Positions 1 through 7,108 of a DNA stretch of 20,797 nucleotides are shown here, in pieces (the stretch's first letter is position 1; each line of letters opens with the position of its first letter). The position numbers and the translations under genes were made by a program. Under the pieces are notes generated by a model. It had not been told where the DNA came from. It searched no databases and saw only the letters and a list, made by a program, of their open reading frames with translations. This stretch comes from an uncultured Porphyromonas sp. (GTDB lineage: Bacteria > Bacteroidota > Bacteroidia > Bacteroidales > Porphyromonadaceae): contig CALTVJ010000028.1 in NCBI GenBank assembly GCA_943912835.1, positions 1 through 20,797 on the forward strand, in the 5' to 3' direction.

Positions 1-1
1 T

Positions 2-58
2 ACAACGAATCCACTTAAAGACACACGTACTTCTGCCAAGAAAAAACAAGGCAATTAA
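2..58 (+). CDS. Possible 3' end of a gene entering from the left edge
   Basis: One plus-strand frame is open from the window edge and reads 18 codons, rich in Lys and Thr (ending KKKQGN), before a TAA at 56-58. It would converge with, and overlap by a few bases, the stop of the minus-strand gene at 55. The basic tail could be a real C-terminus, but such a short open frame is weak evidence and no family can be named. Confidence 0.2.
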   Translation, partial: TTNPLKDTRTSAKKKQGN

Positions 59-345
59 AGCATATATTCATTCAAATGAGCTTCAATTCTTTTAGACTTT
101 CCTAATCTACTCCAATCTTTTTTATTGAAAGGTTTAATAGGAGTAGATAGTGCATTTAGATAGAAGTCCTCAGTCAATTTAATAACCTGTTTAACAGGAA
201 TAGCTACTAAGTTTCTATGAGTATTGTTTGTATTTATACTATTCTTTTTATTTTTAGAAGTAGAGAATAATGAACTACTTACTTCCTCTCTCTTGAGAGT
301 TGCTCCCTCTGTAACTACAGTCAGGATAACTTTGATGTTTTGCAT
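55..345 (-). CDS. Hypothetical protein (96 aa), last gene of AT-rich three-gene cluster
   Basis: A 96-residue protein with no signal peptide or membrane segment. The N-terminal third is hydrophobic then polar, with a Ser/Asn/Lys-rich linker around residues 24-43. The C-terminal half is more conserved-looking, ending in a W-x-R-L-x-K-x-x-R-I-E-A-H-L pattern at about 78-92. That kind of tail is faintly reminiscent of small phage-associated proteins of Bacteroidetes, but I cannot name the family. The start lies 5 nt downstream of the stop of the YiiX-like gene, on the same strand and in the same AT-rich base composition, so the two are almost certainly cotranscribed. In a toxin-like cluster a small downstream gene could be an immunity protein; that is inference only. 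Confidence 0.6.
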   Translation of the reverse strand: MQNIKVILTVVTEGATLKREEVSSSLFSTSKNKKNSINTNNTHRNLVAIPVKQVIKLTEDFYLNALSTPIKPFNKKDWSRLGKSKRIEAHLNEYML

Positions 346-350
346 ATGCT

Positions 351-920
351 TTAGTCTACATTCTCATATAAGTCTGAAGGAGCTACTACTAATTGTTCTA
401 GACTCATTCTTCTTTTCTTTATATAAGATTTAATGCCTATAGTGTTATACTCTTTTATTTTCCTTAGATTACATATTTCTTTATTAAATTGGTCTTTGTA
501 TATTTTATACACCAATTCTGAGCAATATAACTTATTATTATTCTCTTTGAACTCTAAGTCATAAGGAATACCTAAGTATTTTTTATATTCTATTTTTATA
601 GGAGTATCGTATATTCTTTTTGCATCCCAATGTCCAAATCTTCCTCTTTCTACCCATTTATCTATAGGAGTAAGAGATACTTTACCTATTGCTTCTAGTA
701 CATATAGCTTATTGCCTTTTTCTATTACTATACCACAATGAGTCCATTTTGATTTAGTAGCCCAAGCTATAGCATTTGATTGGTTGCTTTTAGAGAGCTG
801 GAAGATTATATCTCCTTCTTTTAGGAATCTTGTTTCTTGACCTATGTAATTCCCGAACATAGAAATAGTAGCCATAATAACTATAACTATGGCTACTATT
901 GATATTTTTATTAGTTTCAT
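351..920 (-). CDS. YiiX/YebB-like permuted papain-fold hydrolase, membrane-anchored or exported
   Basis: A 189-aa protein. Residues 4-22 form a strongly hydrophobic N-terminal segment after a Lys-containing start, so it is either an uncleaved anchor or a signal peptide placing the enzyme outside the cytoplasmic membrane. It then reads like the YiiX/YebB branch of the NlpC/P60-papain superfamily: GDIIFQ at 36-41, a His-containing THCGIV (H61), an acidic VLEAIG (E76), and YCSELVYK with the likely nucleophile C133. His precedes Cys, as in circularly permuted members. Such proteins are thought to cleave amide or thioester bonds, substrate unknown here. Its ATG overlaps the stop of the upstream gene by one base (TAATG), implying translational coupling. 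Base composition is far more AT-rich than the housekeeping genes to the right, consistent with transfer. Confidence 0.75.
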   Translation of the reverse strand: MKLIKISIVAIVIVIMATISMFGNYIGQETRFLKEGDIIFQLSKSNQSNAIAWATKSKWTHCGIVIEKGNKLYVLEAIGKVSLTPIDKWVERGRFGHWDAKRIYDTPIKIEYKKYLGIPYDLEFKENNNKLYCSELVYKIYKDQFNKEICNLRKIKEYNTIGIKSYIKKRRMSLEQLVVAPSDLYENVD

Positions 921-1507
921 TATTTGTATATAGGGTTTAATACACCTGTTTCTGAGAACATTGGAACAGGCATTAGATTTTTAGGATTCAATGTTTTATT
1001 TATATACATTCTTCCATTAGGAGTTATAGGTAAATGAAAGAAACTTCCTATTGTAGGATTATCTCCTTTACTTATAACATCGCTATATGTGCCACAATTA
1101 TGCCCATCATAAAAGAATCCATAGGATTGAGGGAACTTAGAAGATTCTGCTTTTTGCATATTCTTTACTATTGTTTCATAAGGGACTCCTCTTTGGTAGT
1201 CTATATTTATATTATTCCCTACCTTGCTTGCCCCCATTAATTTCTGGTAACTATGTAATAATAGTTTTTCGTATTCCTCTAATTCTTTGTCAGTATAATA
1301 TTCTCCATTTGATGCCTTTCTAAAATCAGGTACAGGTACTCTTTTAGCCTTTCCATACTTTGTGTATCTTCCATATTCACTTCCTCTTGTTCTTCCTGAC
1401 ATAGGGTCTATTGCTACCCCTATACCATGTCCTAAAGGTAGGTTTATATTACCAAAAGGCATTTTTACTTTATAGTCAGGAAATACTACATTTAATCCAT
1501 CTGTCAT
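920..1507 (-). CDS. Papain-like hydrolase domain resembling Rhs-type toxin tips
   Basis: The open frame extends to 1612, but a promoter -7 box (TATCTTTG, 1545-1538) lies inside it, so I place the start at the ATG at 1507 (195 aa). Visible motifs are GHGIGVAID (H27), SEYGRY (E44) and HNCGTYSD (C138). They match my recollection of a papain-like domain found at the C-termini of Rhs-type polymorphic toxins, where a GHxGVxIDP, YEYGRY and NNCGT series is seen. His precedes Cys, so this is a second permuted papain-like enzyme, distinct from its downstream partner. There is no signal peptide, Rhs repeat or trafficking domain in the gene, so it is either a stand-alone enzyme or an orphan toxin tip. 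It is first in the AT-rich operon and its stop overlaps the next ATG. Family assignment is moderately sure; toxicity is inference. Confidence 0.6.
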   Translation of the reverse strand: MTDGLNVVFPDYKVKMPFGNINLPLGHGIGVAIDPMSGRTRGSEYGRYTKYGKAKRVPVPDFRKASNGEYYTDKELEEYEKLLLHSYQKLMGASKVGNNINIDYQRGVPYETIVKNMQKAESSKFPQSYGFFYDGHNCGTYSDVISKGDNPTIGSFFHLPITPNGRMYINKTLNPKNLMPVPMFSETGVLNPIYK

Positions 1508-1537
1508 TTTATTTCCATTTTTAAACTTAGTGTTTTG

Positions 1538-1545
1538 CAAAGATA
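1538..1545 (-). promoter_or_regulatory. -7 box for the AT-rich papain-like gene cluster
   Basis: Minus-strand TATCTTTG, an exact match to the Bacteroidetes TAnnTTTG -7 element, 30 nt upstream of the ATG at 1507. No clear -33 TTTG is visible. It decides the start: the 35 codons upstream of 1507 would lie largely in front of the transcription start. Confidence 0.55.
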
Positions 1546-1573
1546 GGAAGTTATTCTTTGTTTTGTGTACTAA

Positions 1574-1744
1574 AATGGCACTTTCCACAACTGGGGTAAA
1601 ATTACGCCCCAAAAACGAGAGCGTATAGATTATATCCTTGTTAATAGAAATTTAAATACACTAACAAGCAAACATATTTCCACAGAGCATAGAAGTTTAT
1701 ACCTAAGTGATCACAACGCTGTACTTGCAGACTTGGTTTATTAG
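1574..1744 (+). pseudogene. 3' remnant of an endonuclease/exonuclease/phosphatase family gene
   Basis: Read on the plus strand from just after an in-frame TAA (1571-1573), 56 codons run to a TAG at 1742-1744. They show the C-terminal signature of the endonuclease/exonuclease/phosphatase (EEP) fold: GTFHNWG, then ERIDYILVN, then YLSDHNAVLADLVY. RIDYI and SDHxxV are the characteristic last active-site blocks, the latter holding the catalytic His. Nothing upstream of 1571 continues the protein; the DNA there belongs to the AT-rich minus-strand cluster. The 5' part of the gene has therefore been lost or displaced, most likely when the accessory segment arrived. No start codon or promoter of its own is evident, so the piece is probably not expressed as a functional enzyme. 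Confidence 0.65.
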
Positions 1745-1850
1745 GAGCATCACACATTAAATAACTCAAACATAGCTATAGTTAGTTCTGAAGAACTATC
1801 TTCTCTAATAGAATAATTTTCTGAGTGTTATACGTTCACTATTATTTTAG

Positions 1851-1858
1851 TATCTTTG
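1851..1858 (+). promoter_or_regulatory. -7 box for tRNA-Arg (and possibly trigger factor)
   Basis: TATCTTTG, an exact TAnnTTTG match, ends 10 nt before the first base of the tRNA, close to the expected spacing for initiation at or just before the mature 5' end. The -33 region is not a clear match. No terminator separates the tRNA from the trigger factor gene, so read-through is possible. Confidence 0.6.
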
Positions 1859-1868
1859 CGAACGTTAT

Positions 1869-1940
1869 GCCCTCGTAGTTCAACGGATAGAACAAGAGTT
1901 TCCTAAACTTTAGATAGCAGTTCGATTCTGCTCGGGGGTA
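1869..1940 (+). tRNA. tRNA-Arg(CCU)
   Basis: A 72-nt cloverleaf. The 7-bp acceptor pairs GCCCTCG with CGGGGGT (G-U at the end), followed by discriminator A at 1940. The D arm has GTTC/GAAC, the anticodon arm AGAGT/ACTTT with loop TTCCTAA, and the T arm AGCAG/CTGCT with loop TTCGATT. The anticodon CCT reads AGG (Arg). CCA is not encoded. It sits directly upstream of trigger factor and downstream of the broken EEP gene. Confidence 0.93.
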
Positions 1941-1984
1941 CTACAAACAACAAGAGTAATCATTAAAATAATCATAGAGTTAAA

Positions 1985-3352
1985 ATGGCTGTAACCATCA
2001 ATAATACTAGTTCAGTATCTGTAGAACTAGTTGTGAAAGTTACTAAGGCTGATTACCAGCCAGAGGTCGAAAAAATCCTCAAAAAAGTTCGCAAAGATGC
2101 TCAAATGCCTGGCTTCCGCAAAGGACAAGCACCTATGGGCGTTATTGTTAAGAGATATGGTGCATCTGCAAAGCTAGATGCTGTAAATCAATACGTAGGA
2201 GCTCAGCTCTATGACGTTATCCAAGAGAAGGAGCTACGTGTCCTCGGGGAGCCTGTACCAGTAGAAGGACAAAATATCGCAGACCTTGAAGCGAATGAAG
2301 AATTTGAATTCAAATATGAGATAGCACTAGCTCCTAACATTGACCTCAAATTAGGCAAAGAGGACAAAGTGCCTTATTATCGCATAGATGCAACAGACAG
2401 CATGGTTTCGGCTCATATTGAGCAAATGCTAGCTCAACATGGAGAACGCAAAGATGTTGATAATGTTGAAGAACGTGATCTAGTGCGTGGTACTTTAACC
2501 GAACTTGCCAATGGCGAAGCTAAAGAAGGTGGTGTTGTGAATGAGAATGCAATGCTACTACCACAGTACATCAAAGACGAAGCAAGCAAAGCTAAGTTTG
2601 TCGGTGCTACAAAAGATTCAACGGTTGTATTTGAGCCATTCAAAGCTTATGAAGGCAACTCTGCAGAGCTTGTATCATTCCTCAATGTAGAGAAAGATGC
2701 TGTAGCTAACTACGAAGGTGTAGAATTTAGCTTCCGTATTGATAGCATTAGCCGTCATGTACCAGCAGAGCTTAATGAAGCATTCTTTACGGCTGCATTT
2801 GGCGAAGAGGGAGAAGTTAAGGACGAAGCGACACTCAGAGAACAGGTTAAGGCTGGTTTCCGTGAACAATTTGACCCTGAAAGCGACTATCTTTTCGTAG
2901 TTGATACACGTAAAGTTATTTTGGCTAAAGCAGGTAAAGTAGAACTAGCAGAGGACATCCTCAAGCGTTGGCTTAAGAACACAAACAAGAACCTTACTGA
3001 CGAGCAGATAAACGAAGAATTCCCTGCTATGGCTGAAGATTTAGTTTATCAACTTGTAAAAGATGGTATCTTGTCTGAAAACAAAGTTAGTGTAACTCCA
3101 GAAGAGGAATTAGCTTTTGCTACGATCGTAGCCAAGAGTCAGTTCGCTCAATATGGTATGAGCTCTGTTCCTGATGAGCTCCTTGAAGGCTATGCTAAGC
3201 AACTCGTTGAAAAAGAGGAAACAGCACGCAATATTCGTGCTCGTCTCATCGACAATAAGTTTGCAGCCATTGTTAAAGACCTTGTAACGGTAGAAGAAAA
3301 GACCGTTACACCAGAGGAATTTGGCAAAATAGCTCGTGGAGAAGAAGCATAA
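1985..3352 (+). CDS. tig: Trigger factor, ribosome-associated chaperone
   Basis: A 455-aa protein matching trigger factor in length and architecture. The N-terminal ribosome-binding domain carries GFRKGQAP (residues 43-50), the conserved GFRxGxxP loop that docks at the exit tunnel near protein L23. The middle region (about 145-250) replaces the FKBP-type prolyl isomerase domain and looks degenerate, as I would expect in Bacteroidetes. The remainder is the charged helical C-terminal cradle (NEAFFTAAFGEEGEVKDEATLREQV onward in short blocks). It binds nascent chains in the cytoplasm. The start follows an A-rich leader 44 nt after the tRNA, and there is no competing upstream ATG. A strong hairpin terminator lies 27 nt after the stop. 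Codon use looks like a well-expressed housekeeping gene. Confidence 0.95.
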   Translation: MAVTINNTSSVSVELVVKVTKADYQPEVEKILKKVRKDAQMPGFRKGQAPMGVIVKRYGASAKLDAVNQYVGAQLYDVIQEKELRVLGEPVPVEGQNIADLEANEEFEFKYEIALAPNIDLKLGKEDKVPYYRIDATDSMVSAHIEQMLAQHGERKDVDNVEERDLVRGTLTELANGEAKEGGVVNENAMLLPQYIKDEASKAKFVGATKDSTVVFEPFKAYEGNSAELVSFLNVEKDAVANYEGVEFSFRIDSISRHVPAELNEAFFTAAFGEEGEVKDEATLREQVKAGFREQFDPESDYLFVVDTRKVILAKAGKVELAEDILKRWLKNTNKNLTDEQINEEFPAMAEDLVYQLVKDGILSENKVSVTPEEELAFATIVAKSQFAQYGMSSVPDELLEGYAKQLVEKEETARNIRARLIDNKFAAIVKDLVTVEEKTVTPEEFGKIARGEEA

Positions 3353-3379
3353 GTATCGTCTAAAGACTATTTAAATCAT

Positions 3380-3420
3380 ATAGGCTGAGGTCTTATTTAG
3401 AACCTCAGCCTATCTTCTTT
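3380..3420 (+). terminator. Rho-independent terminator of tig
   Basis: A perfect 12-bp stem, ATAGGCTGAGGT (3380-3391) with ACCTCAGCCTAT (3402-3413), a 10-nt loop and a T-rich tail, begins 27 nt after the trigger factor stop. Confidence 0.85.
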
Positions 3421-3466
3421 ATCATGCATCTAAACCAAAGAAATATCAGGACTGCAGAGCCATAAG

Positions 3467-3640
3467 GAGACTATTGCATAATACGGCACTCGCTTCGTTA
3501 TTTTCGACATTTGGGCTTGGTCATTTACATAAGTAAACTCCCTGCGCCCTCAGTCTCAATGCCTTGCGATTACCGCATTCTGCAAAATCTCTCAAAATGA
3601 CAAGCTAAACTTGTCATTTTGTAACCCGTGCAACGGTCTC
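3467..3640 (+). mobile_element. 174-bp MITE-like element, copy 1
   Basis: Begins GAGACTATTGCATAATACGG and ends GTAACCCGTGCAACGGTCTC. The ends form an imperfect terminal inverted repeat: GAGAC-YR-TTGCA at the left, and the same read inward from the right. It is flanked by a perfect direct repeat ATAAG (3462-3466 and 3641-3645). Inside, near the right end, is an 11-bp hairpin (AAAATGACAAG / CTTGTCATTTT). No coding capacity is visible, so mobilisation would need a transposase in trans. The element lies between the convergent tig and thioredoxin-fold genes. It differs from copies 3 and 4 at a handful of bases. Confidence 0.9.
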
Positions 3641-3676
3641 ATAAGACTTTGGGTTGGAGATGCAATATCCACCTTT

Positions 3677-3730
3677 AATAAAAGAAGAATGGAGATGTGT
3701 AATGTTACACATCTCCATTCTTCTTTTATT
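3677..3730. terminator. Perfect 26-bp inverted repeat, bidirectional terminator
   Basis: A 54-nt palindrome with two 26-nt arms (AATAAAAGAAGAATGG... and its exact complement) and only two unpaired bases (TG) between them. Arms start A-rich and end T-rich on both strands, so it can terminate tig read-through and the thioredoxin-fold gene, whose stop is at 3748. Confidence 0.75.
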
Positions 3731-3747
3731 AGACCATTGAGTATCCT

Positions 3748-4263
3748 TTATTCGTGTTCCACAAATTTGTCTAACATTTCAGAGTCGGGATCTACGGCAA
3801 GGACTTTACCTCTATCGTCTAGGACAAAAGAATGAAATCCTTCTTTCAACTTACACAGAGCCATAAGGTCTTTACGCAAATCGTTATCTACCATTAATTG
3901 TAAACCATTAGACTCAACTCTGTCGAACGCTAGCGTCTGTTTATAAACTTCAGCATCATTATCTAAAGAAATCGCTTGATAATTTAAACCTGCCTGTTTT
4001 TTAGAACTAAAGTATTCGGCATAAGCTAAATTTTCGGCTCTGCTCTCTGCATCATAACTTGCCCAAAAATGGACTAATGTCTTTGATGAAGAAAGTAAAT
4101 CTCTAGTACTGCGTTCGCCTGTTATCATCACCTTGGGTAAGTACTCGCCCACCGCAATAGCATCATAGCTACTTTTCTCCTCGGTAGTTGCTGATGTTGA
4201 TACTAATAGAGTTACCCCCAAAAATACCGTAGCTAACTCAAGGTGAATCCTACGTAACGTCAT
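3748..4263 (-). CDS. Exported thioredoxin-fold protein lacking the CxxC pair
   Basis: A 171-aa protein with a hydrophobic N-terminal signal (about 9-25), so probably periplasmic. Residues 36-165 look like a TlpA/AhpC-type thioredoxin fold: LVHFWASYDAESR (63-75) sits where redox-active members have FWASWCxPC, and a later GFHSFVLDDRGKVLAVD block matches the strand following the cis-Pro region. Both catalytic cysteines are replaced (Y-D-A-E-S), so it cannot act as a dithiol oxidoreductase. I recall similar WASYDA-x-SR proteins in other Bacteroidales, suggesting a conserved non-redox role rather than decay. The single cysteine (in ALCKLKEGF) is elsewhere. It is monocistronic, with its own promoter 133 nt upstream and a bidirectional terminator behind it. 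Function unknown. Confidence 0.75.
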   Translation of the reverse strand: MTLRRIHLELATVFLGVTLLVSTSATTEEKSSYDAIAVGEYLPKVMITGERSTRDLLSSSKTLVHFWASYDAESRAENLAYAEYFSSKKQAGLNYQAISLDNDAEVYKQTLAFDRVESNGLQLMVDNDLRKDLMALCKLKEGFHSFVLDDRGKVLAVDPDSEMLDKFVEHE

Positions 4264-4395
4264 AAAAATTTATTTAAGTACAACTTACCTCATCACACAA
4301 TAGAGAGTTTATGCAACTCAAAACGCTGATAAGGTGTCCGTCTTTCGGACTGACTTCAAGGACCAAACCGCTTGTCTAATAACCTTAAAGCGATA

Positions 4396-4426
4396 CAAAG
4401 ATACGAATAATCAATAATTACTCAAA
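4396..4426 (-). promoter_or_regulatory. Promoter of the thioredoxin-fold gene
   Basis: On the minus strand, TTTG (4426-4423), a 19-nt spacer, then TATCTTTG (4403-4396): a textbook Bacteroidetes -33/-7 pair. It leaves a leader of about 125 nt before the ATG at 4263. The leader includes a small GTCCG/CGGAC hairpin (about 4338-4353) but no riboswitch I recognise. The rest of the 291-bp gap to the plus-strand gene at 4555 shows no clear promoter or gene. Confidence 0.7.
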
Positions 4427-4554
4427 AAACACAACTTATGTAAATCTTTCATAAACGCCTTCAAGAGAAAACACTCATCCTGCAAAATAGCAAAGAACAG
4501 CCTGAACCGAGATCTGACTTATCAGGTTATATTTTCAAAACAAAGACACTAGCT

Positions 4555-5760
4555 ATGAGCTTAAAATTTATCGTTGTGGGAATGAGTGATGAGGAAGGTT
4601 CACGCTTCAGCCCCGAAGTATTAGAGCAAATAAACTCAGCACGTATCTTCACTGGTGGGAAACGTCATCACGAACTAGTCGCCTCCTTACTCCCTAAGGA
4701 CTACATTTGGATAGATGTTGTTGTACCGCTGAGTCAAGTCTTCGATAAATATAGACAATACACAGAGACTATATTTGTTTTTGCATCTGGAGATCCTCTT
4801 TTCTTTGGCTATACAACGACCCTAATGCGTGAGTTCCCCAACCTTGTGGTACGGACTTATCCTTACTACAATTCTTTACAGCTTTTGTGCCATGCTTTGA
4901 CACTACCATATCACGATATGCGCGTTTGCTCTCTTACGGGGAGGCCATGGCACGAATTTGATAGAGCCCTTATCGAACGTAGTTCTAAGCTAGGAGTCCT
5001 AACCGACAGAAAAAATACTCCACAGGCCATAGCTCGTCGTATGCTAGACTATGGATATCATGATTATATTATGCATATCGGTGTACGGCTTGGAGGAGAG
5101 AGACAAGAGCTATATAACCTAAAGCTAGACGAAGTAGTTGATAGAGTATTTGAGCATCCTAACTGTCTTATTTTAGAAGCCCAAAAAACTCTTGACTATT
5201 GTGCTCCTCTAGGAATACCAGAGTCTGACTTTCATCACTTGAATGGACGTAGCAAGATGATTACCAAGATGCCCATACGCCTACTTAGTCTCTCCATGCT
5301 TGAGCTACACAAACGTAAGACCTTTTGGGATGTTGGTTTTTGTACTGGGTCTGTATCTATCGAAGCGAAATTACAATTCCCTCATCTATCAGTAAGAAGT
5401 TTCGAGATACGCCCCGAGGGTGACGAGCTAATGCCAGCAAATAGTAAACGATTTGGCACACCAGGAATAGAGTATCATATCGGAGATTTTCTTGATTGTG
5501 ATGTCAGCAAATTTGAACGTCCAGAAGCTGTTTTCATAGGGGGGCATGGAGGACAAGTTCTTGACTTCATCAAAAAAATCACGCAACATATTACAGAGAA
5601 TGGTGTGATTGTCTTCAACTCTGTATCTGAAGAAACTTTGACCCTATTTAGAGATGCGATCGATGTCGTGGGTTGGTCTATCACCAATGAAATGAGGTTA
5701 ACCCTAGACGAACATAACCCAATCACAATACTTCAAGCTAAATCAAGAAAAACATTATAA
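4555..5760 (+). CDS. cobL: Precorrin-6Y C5,15-methyltransferase (decarboxylating), CbiE-CbiT fusion
   Basis: A 401-aa protein with two SAM-dependent methyltransferase modules. Residues 1-210 are the tetrapyrrole methylase (CbiE) part, with IVVGMSDEEG near the start and FASGDPLFFG (76-85), the family's GDP loop. Residues 235-400 are the CbiT part, with MITKMPIR (235-242), the SAM motif DVGFCTGSVSIE (259-270) and AVFIGGHGGQ (325-334). Together these methylate C5 and C15 and decarboxylate the ring C acetate in corrin-ring synthesis. The usual CbiT loop is GAGTGS or similar; here two positions are F-C, a mild departure. No other cobalamin gene or B12-type regulatory leader is in the window, so the gene stands alone. 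A strong hairpin follows directly. Confidence 0.88.
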   Translation: MSLKFIVVGMSDEEGSRFSPEVLEQINSARIFTGGKRHHELVASLLPKDYIWIDVVVPLSQVFDKYRQYTETIFVFASGDPLFFGYTTTLMREFPNLVVRTYPYYNSLQLLCHALTLPYHDMRVCSLTGRPWHEFDRALIERSSKLGVLTDRKNTPQAIARRMLDYGYHDYIMHIGVRLGGERQELYNLKLDEVVDRVFEHPNCLILEAQKTLDYCAPLGIPESDFHHLNGRSKMITKMPIRLLSLSMLELHKRKTFWDVGFCTGSVSIEAKLQFPHLSVRSFEIRPEGDELMPANSKRFGTPGIEYHIGDFLDCDVSKFERPEAVFIGGHGGQVLDFIKKITQHITENGVIVFNSVSEETLTLFRDAIDVVGWSITNEMRLTLDEHNPITILQAKSRKTL

Positions 5761-5765
5761 TCAGT

Positions 5766-5804
5766 AAGACAAGAGCTTCTAGAATATCTAGAAGCTCTTG
5801 TCTT
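5766..5804. terminator. Bidirectional terminator between cobL and the glycosyltransferase
   Basis: A perfect 18-bp stem (AAGACAAGAGCTTCTAGA and its complement) with a 3-nt loop fills the 44-bp gap between two convergent genes. It ends one base before the glycosyltransferase stop codon, and T/A-rich flanks suit both directions. Confidence 0.88.
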
Positions 5805-7094
5805 TTATCTAATAAGCAAACTACGGTATAGGTTGTCGTAAGCTCTTGCCACTTCTCCTTGGCTAAAAGGCTTCAATGAGGCTTGACAATCTTCTCTCCT
5901 AAATCCACCAGCTCGTTTCTCCTCTATGACACGGCAAATAGTATGTGCCATCTCATCAACATCATAAGCTTGGACTAAATAACCATTTACCCCATTCTGT
6001 ATAATATCTTCGGGACCATAGCTCCGAAAAGCTACAACTGGCTTTCCCTCAGACAAACTCTCCGTCAGTGTCTGCCCAAAGGTCTCGAAATACGATAGCG
6101 AAATCGTTAAAGAGGCAACATTACGATACAAGCCTCGTAAGGCATCGGCAGACAATCGTCCAAGGCAATGTGTCTTTAAAGCAAGATTTTCAAACAGCTC
6201 TGTACGCCTTATCTCTCCCACCAAAACCAACTCTACATCGTAGTCTTTGCTCTTGTCTGCCAATAATCTAGCAATCTGGGGAAGTAAGTGATAACCTTTT
6301 ACCTCATCATCAAGCCTATTAGCAGCAAGAAGCACATACTCTTTCTTGGAGCTATACCACTCAGGATAAACATAAGGCTCACTAGAGATAGCAGGAGATA
6401 AATCCATAGGAGGAGGTATCACAGCACAAGTAGAATGCCCACGCCTCAAGAAACTTTGATTGAATAGATTGGCTGCCCGATGACTAACAGCAACATAATG
6501 AATAGGCTCTTCGGTATTATGCAAGAAAGCCTTCTGCTCAATTAAATGAGAACTATAGTCCGAAGGCTTAGGTTTAGATAGCAAGGGACAGCAACCACAG
6601 CCCTCGCCATAGCAAGGACAGAGCTTCAACCCTTCTGGAAAAAAAGACATCGGCAAATGACAGCCTCCTGTTGAGACCCATAGATCATGCAAAGTCCAAA
6701 CAATGGGCTTGCCAAGAGCTCGAAGACGACGTAAAGCTGACAAAGACAAAAATCCCTGATTGATCCAGTTGATGTGTACGACATCAGCCCACTCAACCCA
6801 AGCATGATTAGAAATATCAAGCCCAGAGCTAGCAGACGAAAATCGCCAAAGAGGATCTAATCGAAAGCTATTGTGCGTGAAGATATCCCAACGCTCAGAC
6901 ACCTTGAGGCGTAAGGCTTGCCAGCGTCCCCATCGCCCATTATATACACCTTTTATGCCACTTTGCTCTTGATCTTCGTAGAGCGTTAGCAAACGCACAT
7001 CTATCCCATAAGAACGCAGAGCCTCCAATAGACGAAGTGTCGCCGTCATGGCTCCTCCCCCCTCTGCTCTCGTTGCTAAGAGTAAGACGCGCAT
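5805..7094 (-). CDS. Glycosyltransferase family 4 type enzyme
   Basis: A 429-aa GT-B-fold glycosyltransferase. The N-terminal half opens with MRVLLLATRAEGGGAMTATL, the glycine-rich loop of GT4 enzymes, and holds WADVVHINW (102-110) and VWTLHDLW (132-139). The C-terminal half has the donor-site EX7E motif (E337 to E345, in YFETFGQTLTESLSEG) and GPEDIIQNGVNGYLV (360-374). After HDLW comes a compact cysteine cluster (C145, C159, C161, C166, C168, C169), which I associate with capsule/exopolysaccharide GT4 proteins and which might bind metal. There is no signal peptide, so it is cytosolic, using a nucleotide sugar. It is the last gene of the MCE-epimerase-GNAT-GT operon, 14 nt after the GNAT gene. 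Acceptor unknown. Confidence 0.88.
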   Translation of the reverse strand: MRVLLLATRAEGGGAMTATLRLLEALRSYGIDVRLLTLYEDQEQSGIKGVYNGRWGRWQALRLKVSERWDIFTHNSFRLDPLWRFSSASSGLDISNHAWVEWADVVHINWINQGFLSLSALRRLRALGKPIVWTLHDLWVSTGGCHLPMSFFPEGLKLCPCYGEGCGCCPLLSKPKPSDYSSHLIEQKAFLHNTEEPIHYVAVSHRAANLFNQSFLRRGHSTCAVIPPPMDLSPAISSEPYVYPEWYSSKKEYVLLAANRLDDEVKGYHLLPQIARLLADKSKDYDVELVLVGEIRRTELFENLALKTHCLGRLSADALRGLYRNVASLTISLSYFETFGQTLTESLSEGKPVVAFRSYGPEDIIQNGVNGYLVQAYDVDEMAHTICRVIEEKRAGGFRREDCQASLKPFSQGEVARAYDNLYRSLLIR

Positions 7095-7108
7095 AAGTCG
7101 CTATAAAA

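Noticed and set aside
1869..1940. tRNA-Arg as the attachment site of the AT-rich island
   Set aside because: The tRNA is intact, 125 bp separate it from the EEP remnant, and no repeat of its 3' end was found on the other side of the island within the window.
4264..4554. A cobalamin or other riboswitch upstream of cobL
   Set aside because: I found no B12-box-like sequence or multi-stem architecture, only one short GTCCG/CGGAC hairpin, which lies in the leader of the opposite gene.
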